DNA from: Lishizhenia sp965656535
Lineage (GTDB): Bacteria; Bacteroidota; Bacteroidia; Flavobacteriales_D; Crocinitomicaceae
Reading direction: 5' to 3'
NCBI GenBank assembly: GCA_965656535.1
Contig: CBFHKX010000005.1
Span: 147,438 to 211,437, forward strand
Length of the DNA: 64,000 bases
Shown: piece after piece, positions 42,826 through 51,466 of the stretch
Layout of the letters: each line of letters begins with the position of its first letter
Numbering within the stretch: the stretch's first letter is position 1
Notes under the pieces: model-generated
What the model was told of the DNA's origin: nothing
Databases searched by the model: none
What the model saw: the letters and a program-made list of their open reading frames with translations, nothing else
Translations under genes and position numbers: made by a program

Positions 42826-45300
42826 TTACTTATTTAAATAGAAAAACTGAAGCTCGTTTAAATCTATTTCTTCATCAAACGAATAATGAAAAGTATGAAC
42901 TCCTTTTTCTAAATGTAAAAAATTTGAGCTAAAATTAACATGTTGAGACTTACTAGCCAACCAGAAGTTTTGAGCAAATTTAGGCAGCTCTATTTCTATT
43001 GATCCTTTCCTTGTTTTATCATCATAACTACTTTTTAAAATTTTAATTGATTTTTCGTTTAGGCGTGAAACTTTACTTCTTCCCTCCTTCAATATTCTTT
43101 TTTCATAGAACTTACCTTTCGCATCTTTCCATCTTAATATGAGCAGGTAAGATTTATTTTTATTGAGTTTTGAAACTTTACTAAAAAAAGCACTTTTTTT
43201 GTATTCGCCTGATTTAAAAAACAAACCTAAATCTGTTTTAAACCGTTGTTTTCCATTTAATTTTAAAACTTCTAACTCTACTGCAACATATCCTTCTTTT
43301 TTCGTATCGTTTATGATCCAAAACTCGCCTAATTCCCCTTGTGGATCTTGCGCTACACAAATGGAGGCAAAATTCTTTTCGACCGCGTAGTGCAATGCTT
43401 TTTTATTCCTGTAAAAATCTAAACTAGACCAAGTTGGCGCTGGCCAACAATCATTAAATTGCCAAAACAATGTTCCCATACACCGCGGAAAATCTAATCG
43501 GTGCGCCAAAATAGCGTTACCAATGGAAAATGCTTGAGTAAGTTGACTCTTATATACAAAGTCTTCAAAAGACAGACTTGAACCAAAAAGTAGATTACTA
43601 TGTTTCTCTATCATCTGATTTCCCACATAACTTTTTTGATGATTTTTTATTGTCTCCGAACTTAAACTTTGTTCTTCTTTAGAAGCGAAGCTGTTTATTG
43701 TAGAGATATTCGGAAAAGATTGAAAACCGTATTCGGCATTAAACCTACCCGTTTTTTCCCATAAAGCTTCTATTGGATCTTTACCATGCCAAACTCCCCA
43801 ATAATGCATCGTTCCATTATCGAAGTATTCAGGTTTTCCCCAATTACTCAAAGGAGAAGTGTGAATGTAACTAACCTCAGAATTTTCAGAAACAACTTTT
43901 GGCAAACACTTTTTAAAAATCTCATCGTACGCCATTTCTATAGTCTCTTGCGCTGTACTGTCTAACTCATACTCTTTTTGAAACCCCCAATTTTTCCAAG
44001 CTACATCTACTTCATTATTCCCATTAAAAAGCACTATACTTGGATGCTTTGCTAAACGCTTTACCTGATAAACAGCTTCCTTTTCTATATTTAGTAAAAA
44101 ATTTTCATCCCCAGGATACATTGCGCAAGCAAACATGAAATCTTGCCAAACCATGATTCCTAAACTATCGCACATTTCATAAAATCTATCCATAGGATAA
44201 TACCCTCCACCCCAAACTCTAATCATATTAAAATTAGCTTCTGCCATAGATAAAACCATATCCTGAACCTCTTTTTCAGTAACACGAGATGGAAAGATAT
44301 CTTGAGGTATGTAGTTAGCTCCTTTACAAAATACTTTCTCTCCATTCACTAAAAAATAATAGGCTTTCCCTACGCTATCTTCCTCATAAATTAAACGACT
44401 TGTTTTTAACCCAAACCTTACCTTTTTACGCGTTAATTCTTTACCATTAATATCTCTAATCACCCAAGTATCCGTATAGATATATGATTCTCCTAAATTA
44501 TTAGGCATCCATAATTTGGCATCTTTAATCAGCTGAGGTCGAGTAACTAAACCTTTCTCCACACTCGTTTGATGTACTCCAAACAACTTACTTTCCCAAG
44601 TAACGCTTTGATTTTCCAAAGCATTACATTCGATAATAAAATCAGTAGAAGCATTCTCGCCATCAAAATTATAGAGTACTACTTGGTGATGATTGATAGC
44701 TGGTTTCGGGTTTTTCTTTATACGAACAGGACTAATAAAGCCAAGTGTATTTATTCTTGGTGCCCAATCCCAGCCAAACTGATATTGCGGTTTCCTAGTT
44801 AAAGAAGCCGTTTTTACTGTTGAAATATCATTTGGTGCCGGGTATGTAAAATCTTGCTTTTTATCTTTATGATATAAAACAGGTGGAGTAAAAACGGCTA
44901 CTATTTTATTCTCTCCTTTCTTAAGAAACTGAGTGATTTCTAGCGTATGAGGTAAGAATGCATTCTCTGCAGTATAAACTAAAACATCGTTAATAAAAAT
45001 AGAACAATATGTATCTATCCAATCGCACGTAAAAAAATAATTATTTAAGGCGTCGCCTACCGTAAAAGTAGAATACAGCTCCCATTCATAGTCTTCTAAC
45101 CAATAATAAGCAGCTTCATTTTCAGCTACAAAAGGATCAGGTAAAAGATTTTTCTTTAGGTAAGCGAATTGAATACTTCCTTCTTCTCCCAACTCAACAG
45201 TTTCGCCAGTTCTTGGGTCTATTGTGTACCAAGAAAGCACCTCTTCTTGTTGAGCCAAAAGTTGTAAAGAAAAGAAAAGAAGCAAAATATACTTTACCAT
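42826..45300 (-). CDS. Secreted beta-mannosidase, glycoside hydrolase family 2
   Basis: 824-residue exported GH2 enzyme removing beta-linked mannose from chain ends. Signal peptide (about 1-16), a sugar-binding jelly roll with DWAPRINTLGF, Ig-like domain, and a TIM barrel with IRVWGGGYYPMDRFYEMCD. The acid/base Glu lies in LFNGNNEVDVAW (about 425) and the nucleophile Glu in NAEYGFQSFPN (about 520); LFWQFNDCWPAPTWSS is the beta-mannosidase signature. It overlaps the glycosylasparaginase gene by 7 bases, hinting at joint action on N-glycan cores (inference). Confidence 0.9.
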   Translation of the reverse strand: MVKYILLLFFSLQLLAQQEEVLSWYTIDPRTGETVELGEEGSIQFAYLKKNLLPDPFVAENEAAYYWLEDYEWELYSTFTVGDALNNYFFTCDWIDTYCSIFINDVLVYTAENAFLPHTLEITQFLKKGENKIVAVFTPPVLYHKDKKQDFTYPAPNDISTVKTASLTRKPQYQFGWDWAPRINTLGFISPVRIKKNPKPAINHHQVVLYNFDGENASTDFIIECNALENQSVTWESKLFGVHQTSVEKGLVTRPQLIKDAKLWMPNNLGESYIYTDTWVIRDINGKELTRKKVRFGLKTSRLIYEEDSVGKAYYFLVNGEKVFCKGANYIPQDIFPSRVTEKEVQDMVLSMAEANFNMIRVWGGGYYPMDRFYEMCDSLGIMVWQDFMFACAMYPGDENFLLNIEKEAVYQVKRLAKHPSIVLFNGNNEVDVAWKNWGFQKEYELDSTAQETIEMAYDEIFKKCLPKVVSENSEVSYIHTSPLSNWGKPEYFDNGTMHYWGVWHGKDPIEALWEKTGRFNAEYGFQSFPNISTINSFASKEEQSLSSETIKNHQKSYVGNQMIEKHSNLLFGSSLSFEDFVYKSQLTQAFSIGNAILAHRLDFPRCMGTLFWQFNDCWPAPTWSSLDFYRNKKALHYAVEKNFASICVAQDPQGELGEFWIINDTKKEGYVAVELEVLKLNGKQRFKTDLGLFFKSGEYKKSAFFSKVSKLNKNKSYLLILRWKDAKGKFYEKRILKEGRSKVSRLNEKSIKILKSSYDDKTRKGSIEIELPKFAQNFWLASKSQHVNFSSNFLHLEKGVHTFHYSFDEEIDLNELQFFYLNK

Positions 45301-46280
45301 TTCCTATTGTATTCTGCATCTACCAAATCAGCTCTACTTTCCGTTTGAATAGCATAGTTAAATCCATTGTAAACAGAATATGCACCTACTTCGCCAAACT
45401 TATTTATTGCTAAGAAACCAACTTGTAAATTAGTATGATCTTCATGCTTTTCCAAAATTCTTTCAACGGCTTCTTTACATGCTTCTTGTGGAGATTTTCC
45501 GTTGCGCATTAACTCTACAACGGTATGACTACCCGCAATTCGGATAACAGCTTCGCCCATACCTGTTGCCACAGCACCTCCAATTTCATTATCTACAAAT
45601 AAACCAGCTCCAATAATAGGAGAATCTCCTACTCTACCGTGTAATTTGTATGCCCAACCACTAGTAGTGCAAGCTCCTGAGATATTTCCAAATTGATCTA
45701 TTGCCAATAAACCAATGGTATCGTGATTTTCATGATTAATAGCTGGTTTTTCTCTTTTTTGATCTTTTTTCCAGTTTTTATAAGCTTCTTTCGCTCCTTT
45801 AGAAAGCATTTTTGTTGTGGGAAATCCTTTTTCTTTGGCAAACTTCTCAGCTCCTTTCCCAACAAGCATAACATGTGGTGTGTCTTCCATTACCTTTCTA
45901 GCAACGGAAATAGGATGCTCTATGTTTTGAACAAAAGCAACGGCTCCACATTGGCTTTTTTCATTCATAATACAAGCATCTAAGGTTACTTTTCCTAATT
46001 CATCAGGATTTCCTCCTACACCAACACTCCTATTTTCTACGTCCGACTCTGTAATTCTTGCTCCAGCTTCAACAGCGTCTAAAGCTGATAATCCTGCTTT
46101 TAATTTATTGAAACCAGCTTTATTCGCTACTATTCCATGATTCCAAGTAGAAATAATCGTAGGTTGAACAACCATTTTATCTGATGATTGACCAAGAATT
46201 TCATTTGCTCTTACAGGTTTTATCAAGCCAAGTGCCGTTAAACCTAAACCAAGTTTAAAAAACTTTCTTCTATTTGCCAT
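45294..46280 (-). CDS. N4-(beta-N-acetylglucosaminyl)-L-asparaginase (glycosylasparaginase)
   Basis: Ntn-hydrolase that splits GlcNAc from asparagine in the last step of N-glycoprotein breakdown. 328 residues. A twin-arginine signal (NRRKFFKLGLGL) indicates folded export by Tat. The autocatalytic cleavage site precedes Thr near 187 in HDTIGLLAIDQFGN, followed by GACTTSGWAYKLHGRVGDSPIIGAG and ATGMGE, which are family hallmarks. An isoaspartyl peptidase is the main alternative, but GRVGDSPI and SVGVGG favour glycosylasparaginase. It lies in an operon with the secreted beta-mannosidase. Confidence 0.9.
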   Translation of the reverse strand: MANRRKFFKLGLGLTALGLIKPVRANEILGQSSDKMVVQPTIISTWNHGIVANKAGFNKLKAGLSALDAVEAGARITESDVENRSVGVGGNPDELGKVTLDACIMNEKSQCGAVAFVQNIEHPISVARKVMEDTPHVMLVGKGAEKFAKEKGFPTTKMLSKGAKEAYKNWKKDQKREKPAINHENHDTIGLLAIDQFGNISGACTTSGWAYKLHGRVGDSPIIGAGLFVDNEIGGAVATGMGEAVIRIAGSHTVVELMRNGKSPQEACKEAVERILEKHEDHTNLQVGFLAINKFGEVGAYSVYNGFNYAIQTESRADLVDAEYNRKW

Positions 46281-47347
46281 TATCTAATGTTTTCTTTTGT
46301 TAGCCAGTTTTGATATATCCTAGCATTCTTGTTGTGTTCATTTATTCCATGAGCAAAATTATGATACCCAGAATACCCTGGCTTAGCACACATAAAATAG
46401 TAATTGTGTTCTTCTCCTTCTAAGATTGCATTTAGCACTTTTGCTGGAGGCACACAAATAGGCCCTGGTGGTAAACCCGGATATTTGTATGTGTTGTAAG
46501 GACAATCAATTTCTCTATGTTCATAGGTTAAACGCTTTACTCCGTCCAACTTATCTCCCCAGCAAAATTTGAAAGTAGGATCTGATTGTAACAACCAATT
46601 GTCTTTTACTCGGTTTAGGTAAAGCCTTCCAATTACTCCCCACTCTTGCTCTACTCTATTTTGTTCCTTGTATACGATACTAGCAATTGTAGTAAGATCA
46701 GATTGTGACTTTAACCCTAGCTTTTTCAACTTTTCCTTTCTTTCAGTTGTCCAAAACTTTTTGTATTCTTTCGCCATACGTGCTACAAATTCTTCTTCAT
46801 TCGTATCCCAAAACATGTTGTAGGTATTTGGAAAAAACAAGGCAGGAATAGTTGCTTCTGAAAAACCATATTTATTGAGCGTTTCGGGATTTAATAAATA
46901 GTTAACCAACAAAGTACTATCTGCCATGATATTTAGTGTTGCTTTGCCTGCTAATTCGTAAATATCATCGCAAATATTAAAAGTCGATGTAACTTCAACC
47001 TCTGCGTTTCCATTACCATTACTATTTTTAGTAAATCCGTTTAAAAGAGTTTTAAGAGGTGTTTTTGGTGCTATTTGATATTTCCCCAAAGCAATTCGTT
47101 TTGGAGTTAATCCTTTGTACTCTCCAATGGCAATAATTGACTTAGTTTCGCTTATTATCTTTTGCTCCTGAAGCGCTTCAGCTAAATCAAGCAAAGAGAC
47201 CTCTTGTTTAATAAAAAAATCAACTTGAGTTAAATTCTCTGTTTCTTCTTCACTAGCAAAATAAAGCAAAATTTTATCCTGAAAGTATACTGCACCAAGC
47301 GTAAGTAAAATTAAAACGCTTAAGCCAATCTTCACACTCTTTTTCAT
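46280..47347 (-). CDS. mltG: Endolytic transglycosylase MltG
   Basis: Inner-membrane lytic transglycosylase that ends glycan strand growth in peptidoglycan. 355 residues: short cytoplasmic start, one membrane helix (about 7-25), a LysM-like segment and the YceG domain. The catalytic Glu is about residue 226 in ASIVYKEQNR, and SDPTFKFCWG, NTYKYPGLPPGPICVP and FHNFAHGINEH-like C-terminal motifs are present. It overlaps the GNAT gene by 4 bases and the asparaginase by 1. Confidence 0.93.
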   Translation of the reverse strand: MKKSVKIGLSVLILLTLGAVYFQDKILLYFASEEETENLTQVDFFIKQEVSLLDLAEALQEQKIISETKSIIAIGEYKGLTPKRIALGKYQIAPKTPLKTLLNGFTKNSNGNGNAEVEVTSTFNICDDIYELAGKATLNIMADSTLLVNYLLNPETLNKYGFSEATIPALFFPNTYNMFWDTNEEEFVARMAKEYKKFWTTERKEKLKKLGLKSQSDLTTIASIVYKEQNRVEQEWGVIGRLYLNRVKDNWLLQSDPTFKFCWGDKLDGVKRLTYEHREIDCPYNTYKYPGLPPGPICVPPAKVLNAILEGEEHNYYFMCAKPGYSGYHNFAHGINEHNKNARIYQNWLTKENIR

Positions 47348-47862
47348 GTTATTATTTTTTGAAAAAACAATTCATTTACACGCTGATCACCAAAAATATA
47401 CCAATCCTTTTTAGCTCCAGCCTGAACATATCCAAGTTGCTTAAAGAGTAGAATACTAGTATGATTATCTTCTTGTATATTGGCAAACAATTGTTCGAAA
47501 TGAAACATGTTTTTTACATAATTTTCTAGTAGTTGCAGAGCTTCTTTGGCATAACCTTTATTTCGGTCTTCTATATTATTTATTAAAATACCAACGCCCG
47601 CTCGCTTGTGTCTAAAGTTCATATCAAACAAATCTACACATCCTACAGTATCTTCTTCATTAATTAAATCAATCATTAATCTCAGCTGACCAGAAGCTTT
47701 AAAGTTCTGTGCTTGTTCTATATAGAGATTAATTTCATCTAAAGAAAAAGGAATTTCTGTTCCAGACACTTTCCAATGATCTACATTATTTTCCCAAAGC
47801 ATTAAACGAAATGCGTCTTCTTTTTCTACTCTTCTTAGCTTTATTTTTGTTCCGTTAAACAT
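47344..47862 (-). CDS. GNAT family N-acetyltransferase (RimJ/RimL-like)
   Basis: 172-residue acetyl-CoA-dependent acyltransferase. IKLRRVEKEDAFRL at the start, GVGILINNIEDRNKGYAKEALQLL as acetyl-CoA-binding segment (about 88-110) and NHTSILLFKQLGYVQAG at the end are typical of the RimJ/SpeG-like branch. The substrate (protein N-terminus or polyamine) cannot be told. The position between dapF and mltG recurs in Bacteroidota to my recollection. Confidence 0.87.
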   Translation of the reverse strand: MFNGTKIKLRRVEKEDAFRLMLWENNVDHWKVSGTEIPFSLDEINLYIEQAQNFKASGQLRLMIDLINEEDTVGCVDLFDMNFRHKRAGVGILINNIEDRNKGYAKEALQLLENYVKNMFHFEQLFANIQEDNHTSILLFKQLGYVQAGAKKDWYIFGDQRVNELFFQKIIT

Positions 47863-48349
47863 TGCGTAGTGTCTGTATTCTTTGTTGGATATCCTTACTA
47901 GAGTAAGTATTTAAACCTTTAAAACGAGGATATAAATTTAACCCAAAAAATGCTTTTATCTGATCCTGATCTTCTAAATCTTTTAGTAGCTCTGAAACGG
48001 TAGACAAAGAACTGCCTTTACCTAAAGCTTGAAGAATGGGAGTAAGACAAGATTCTCCTTCTCGTATACTAGAGTAGTTTTTAAATAATAGCTGTATTTC
48101 TGTCAAACTAACTTTAACTGATAATTGGACTGCTACAGAAGTTATTTTCTTTTTAAGAACAACATTTTGTAAAAGTTCCAATGGAATATTTTCGTCTTTA
48201 CCTTCTGTTTTAAGACTAAAAAAATAACCTTGTACTGAAATTCCAATATGCGGAGGCGTTTTATCTGCGTATAATATCCAAAGAAAAGTACGAGACAAAT
48301 TAGCAGCATGAATATCTTTGATATTATTGAACGTGTAGCTATAATTCAT
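47855..48349 (-). CDS. Hypothetical protein
   Basis: 164 residues from the ATG at 48349, which has an SD-like CAGGAG five bases upstream; a longer frame starts with GTG at 48367. It overlaps the GNAT gene by 8 bases and dapF by 11. No signal peptide, membrane helix or known domain; it contains an alternating beta/alpha pattern with LFKNYSSIREGESCL near the middle. Tight overlap with neighbours shows it is a real gene of the operon. Confidence 0.6.
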   Translation of the reverse strand: MNYSYTFNNIKDIHAANLSRTFLWILYADKTPPHIGISVQGYFFSLKTEGKDENIPLELLQNVVLKKKITSVAVQLSVKVSLTEIQLLFKNYSSIREGESCLTPILQALGKGSSLSTVSELLKDLEDQDQIKAFFGLNLYPRFKGLNTYSSKDIQQRIQTLRNV

Positions 48350-49103
48350 ATACTCCTGAAAATACACTTTCGGCTGGACCCTTTAAAAAGATATTTGTAA
48401 ACGTATCTTCTTTATTAAATCCAACTTGTAATTGTCCGCCCTTTACTTTTATATCTAATGCAATTAAGCCTTTCAAATTATTCTTTTCTGCATAGGCTAA
48501 AGCAACAGCAGTAGCTCCAGTACCGCAAGAAAAAGTTTCGGCTTCTACACCTCTTTCGTAGGTAAGCATTTCAAGTGTATCTTCTTGTACCAGATTAACA
48601 TTTATACCTTCTGCTTTATATTTATCAGAATACCTTATTTCCTTACCTTTTTCTAAAATCTGTACCGTTTGGATATCTTTTACAAACTCTATGTAATGCG
48701 GACTACCTGTATCTGCGGTAAAAGCTACACCCTCTTTTTCTACGCTTGTTACGTCTGACATTTGTAGAGAAATAGCAGATTTAAAGAGCTTTGCGTGATG
48801 TTCTCCGTCAATTGCTAAAAAGTGAGCTTGGTCTTTACATATATTTAAAAATTCACTAAACCGAACTGCACACCTTGCTCCATTTCCGCAGAAACTCCTA
48901 GAACCATCTGCGTTAAAATAACGCATTTCAAAGTCTAATCTTGTGTGGTTTTCAATTAAAATTACTCCATCAGCACCTATACCAAATCTTCTATCGGTTA
49001 GTTTTTCTATTTGATTTTTACTTAAAGACAATTGATATGTTCTATTATCAATGAGTATAAAATCATTTCCTGTTCCTTGATATTTATGAAACTCTATCTT
49101 CAT
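48339..49103 (-). CDS. dapF: Diaminopimelate epimerase
   Basis: Interconverts LL- and meso-diaminopimelate for lysine and peptidoglycan. 254 residues. KYQGTGNDFILIDNR at the start, the first catalytic Cys in FCGNGARCAVRF (about 75) and the second in ETFSCGTGATAVALA (about 195) are intact. It overlaps the unknown genes on both sides and heads a cell-wall section with mltG. Confidence 0.95.
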   Translation of the reverse strand: MKIEFHKYQGTGNDFILIDNRTYQLSLSKNQIEKLTDRRFGIGADGVILIENHTRLDFEMRYFNADGSRSFCGNGARCAVRFSEFLNICKDQAHFLAIDGEHHAKLFKSAISLQMSDVTSVEKEGVAFTADTGSPHYIEFVKDIQTVQILEKGKEIRYSDKYKAEGINVNLVQEDTLEMLTYERGVEAETFSCGTGATAVALAYAEKNNLKGLIALDIKVKGGQLQVGFNKEDTFTNIFLKGPAESVFSGVYEL

Positions 49104-49675
49104 TGCTCTAATGCTGTAAACTTATTTGTCTTATAAAAAATGTGAAGTTCATCGTCAAAATAAACATCCAAACCTTTATCGTTTCTTTCTGATAAAACAA
49201 GCTGCTGACTTGGGTCAAAACCAAATAATTTTAATTTATTCTTAGACAATTCATATCCGGTTAATTGTAGCGGACTATTCCAATATTCGATTTGAATTAG
49301 CTCTGAAAATGAAGGTACGTAAACATTCAGTAAATAAGCAGTCGAATCTATCTCTTTAAGAGGATTTATTTTTATTGTTTTTGTTGAAATTATAGATTCT
49401 GTTAAAACATCGTCAATAGAAATTGTATCTTGTTCATTCAACGTATCTATTAAATAAGTACTTGTATCTTCTGCAGTCGTAACTACATTATCAATATTTT
49501 TAATTGTTCTTTTTGTTTTAAACTTTACAGTGTCTTTTTTTATCTTGATTATTTCCTTGTAAACCGGAACTTCCACTTTTTCAACAGAAGTAGGGTAAAG
49601 AACTAAAACAGCTGCTGCTCCAAGAAGAATTCCTAAAGTCAAAAAAAGAATATATATGACCAACTTAGTTTTCAC
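49100..49675 (-). CDS. Membrane-anchored hypothetical protein
   Basis: 191 residues: one N-terminal membrane helix (about 6-27) followed by a mostly extracytoplasmic, Thr/Ile/Lys-rich part. No family recognised. The apparent start is GTG at 49675, with an in-frame TTG at codon 5; no ATG is available. A near-perfect promoter ends only 7 bases upstream, so the mRNA may have almost no leader. It overlaps dapF by 4 bases and is the first gene of the operon. Confidence 0.55.
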   Translation of the reverse strand: MKTKLVIYILFLTLGILLGAAAVLVLYPTSVEKVEVPVYKEIIKIKKDTVKFKTKRTIKNIDNVVTTAEDTSTYLIDTLNEQDTISIDDVLTESIISTKTIKINPLKEIDSTAYLLNVYVPSFSELIQIEYWNSPLQLTGYELSKNKLKLFGFDPSQQLVLSERNDKGLDVYFDDELHIFYKTNKFTALEQ

Positions 49676-49681
49676 GTTTTA

Positions 49682-49710
49682 CAAATTTAAGTAAGTAAAC
49701 TAATAAGCAA
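49682..49710 (-). promoter_or_regulatory. Promoter of the dapF-mltG operon, TTG-N18-TAAATTTG
   Basis: On the minus strand TTG (49710-49708) and TAAATTTG (49689-49682) are 18 bases apart, a full match to the Bacteroidota consensus. The start codon at 49675 is only 7 bases beyond. Confidence 0.6.
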
Positions 49711-49835
49711 TAAGAATGTGTATTTAATTGCATGTGTATCAAAAAATATAAGGCTTAACATTTCTTAACAAGAGACTAAGTAATTTTTATAGTTTCAAAC
49801 GTTTATTTAGTAGTGTGAATTTAAAACAAAAAAGG

Positions 49836-51317
49836 ATGAATAAATTTTTGAAAAATTTAAGTGTTGGTATAGTTGGTGGAATGATTCCGTTAGGAGCCTT
49901 TTTATTCATGCAAAATGATAACAATGAAAATGGCAAACTAACTGAATATAAAAATACAACTCTTTCAAATCAGGTTAATACAACTCCTGTTCATTTTTCT
50001 AACGCAACTCCGGCAGTAATTGGCGAAGATTTCACTGTTGCTTCTGAAAATAGCCTAAACTCAGTGGTACACGTAACCACTAAAGTGAAAATGACGTCTG
50101 TGCAAAGAGACCCCTATTTAGAGTTATTTTTTGGGCCTGGAGCTGGAAGACAACAAGAACGTTATGGCGAAGGGTCAGGTTCTGGAGTCATTGTAAGTGA
50201 AGACGGATACATTGTAACCAACAACCATGTAATTGACGGTGCAAATGAAATTCAAGTAACCTTAAATGATAACAGTACCTACTCAGCAAAAATTGTAGGT
50301 ACAGATCCAAATACAGATTTGGCCGTTTTAAAAATAGAAGCGAATACATTGCGCCCTATTCAAATCGGTAATAGTGATAATATTCGCGTAGGAGAATGGG
50401 TTTTAGCTGTAGGGAATCCATTTAATTTAACCTCTACGGTAACAGCCGGGATTGTTTCGGCTAAAGGTAGAAACATCAATATTATAGGAAGCGAAGGAAA
50501 AAGTAAGGCTCCTGTTGAATCATTTATTCAAACAGACGCTGCAGTAAACCCTGGTAACTCTGGAGGAGCTCTGGTTAATACAAGAGGGGAATTAATCGGA
50601 ATAAATACAGCAATTGCTTCTAGAACTGGTTCTTATGCGGGTTACTCATTTGCGGTACCTTCAAAACTGGTTCAAAAAGTAATGATAGACTTGATTGATT
50701 ACGGAATGGTTCAACGAGGTTATCTTGGTGTTCAAATTGCTGAAGTGAACCAAGATCTTAAAGACAAAGAAGAACTATATGGATTGGATGGAGTTTACGT
50801 AGCTGATGTTATCGAAGATTCTGGAGCCGAAAAAGCTAAAATAAAAAAAGGCGAAGTAATTTTAAAAGTAGGGAGCAAGGCAGTGAATAGTCCTGCAGAG
50901 CTACAAGAAGAAATTGCAAAAAGAAGACCAGGCGACAAAGTACAACTCACAATTAGAAAAAAAGATGGTGCAGAAGAAATAAAAGAGGTTTTACTTCGTA
51001 ATAGTGATGGTAATACAAAATTAAAGTCCAAAGCAGAGATAGAAAAATACAGTGCACTCGGAGCTACGTTTTCTGAATTATCCAACAAAGAGAAAAAAGA
51101 ATTAAACATCTCAAATGGTGTTAAGATTAGTGCTCTAAATGCGGGTAAACTAAAAGCATTAGGTTTAGATGTAGGATATATAATTTCAAAAGTAAACAAC
51201 ACCATTATTACCTCAGTAGAGCAATTAACAGGAATACTAAACAAAGAAAATGGTGGTGTTCTTTTAGAGGTTGTTACTCCAAGTGGAGTTAAAGACTATG
51301 TAGGCTTTGGATTGTAA
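49836..51317 (+). CDS. HtrA/Deg-type periplasmic serine protease
   Basis: Trypsin-like quality-control protease, 493 residues from the ATG at 49836, whose signal/anchor helix follows at once (KNLSVGIVGGMIPLGAFLF); the GTG at 49815 is less likely. Catalytic triad: His131 (TNNHVIDG), Asp161 (PNTDLAVLKI), Ser242 (NPGNSGGALVN). Two PDZ domains follow, one at about 295-390 with GYLGVQIAEV, and a shorter second one at about 405-490. It degrades or refolds damaged envelope proteins. It is transcribed divergently from the dapF operon and precedes rpoD. Confidence 0.93.
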   Translation: MNKFLKNLSVGIVGGMIPLGAFLFMQNDNNENGKLTEYKNTTLSNQVNTTPVHFSNATPAVIGEDFTVASENSLNSVVHVTTKVKMTSVQRDPYLELFFGPGAGRQQERYGEGSGSGVIVSEDGYIVTNNHVIDGANEIQVTLNDNSTYSAKIVGTDPNTDLAVLKIEANTLRPIQIGNSDNIRVGEWVLAVGNPFNLTSTVTAGIVSAKGRNINIIGSEGKSKAPVESFIQTDAAVNPGNSGGALVNTRGELIGINTAIASRTGSYAGYSFAVPSKLVQKVMIDLIDYGMVQRGYLGVQIAEVNQDLKDKEELYGLDGVYVADVIEDSGAEKAKIKKGEVILKVGSKAVNSPAELQEEIAKRRPGDKVQLTIRKKDGAEEIKEVLLRNSDGNTKLKSKAEIEKYSALGATFSELSNKEKKELNISNGVKISALNAGKLKALGLDVGYIISKVNNTIITSVEQLTGILNKENGGVLLEVVTPSGVKDYVGFGL

Positions 51318-51394
51318 AGCATGACAGACAGAAAAACAGGCATAGTTTTTGACGTAATAAAGTTATCGACAACGGTTGAAAAAAAGATTTTTTT

Positions 51395-51419
51395 TTTGAC
51401 AAAGAACGTCGTATCTTTG
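51395..51419 (+). promoter_or_regulatory. rpoD promoter region with perfect -7 box TATCTTTG
   Basis: TATCTTTG at 51412-51419 matches TAnnTTTG exactly. The nearest TTTG upstream (51395-51398, after a 10-T run) is only 13 bases away, shorter than the usual 17-23, so the -33 contact may be weak or supplied by the T-tract. A transcript would start near 51425. Confidence 0.65.
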
Positions 51420-51422
51420 CAC

Positions 51423-51456
51423 CCTCATTTCTGAGGAATAACAAATTTTTAGGAGG
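51423..51456 (+). promoter_or_regulatory. rpoD leader: stem-loop and strong Shine-Dalgarno
   Basis: CCTCA (51423-51427) pairs with TGAGG (51432-51436) around TTTC. A canonical AGGAGG at 51451-51456 stands 10 bases before the rpoD ATG. Such a strong SD is rare in this phylum, where most starts here show only A-rich upstream sequence. The CCTC of the stem could alternatively pair with GAGG of the SD, allowing a switch (inference). Confidence 0.5.
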
Positions 51457-51466
51457 AAAATAATAA

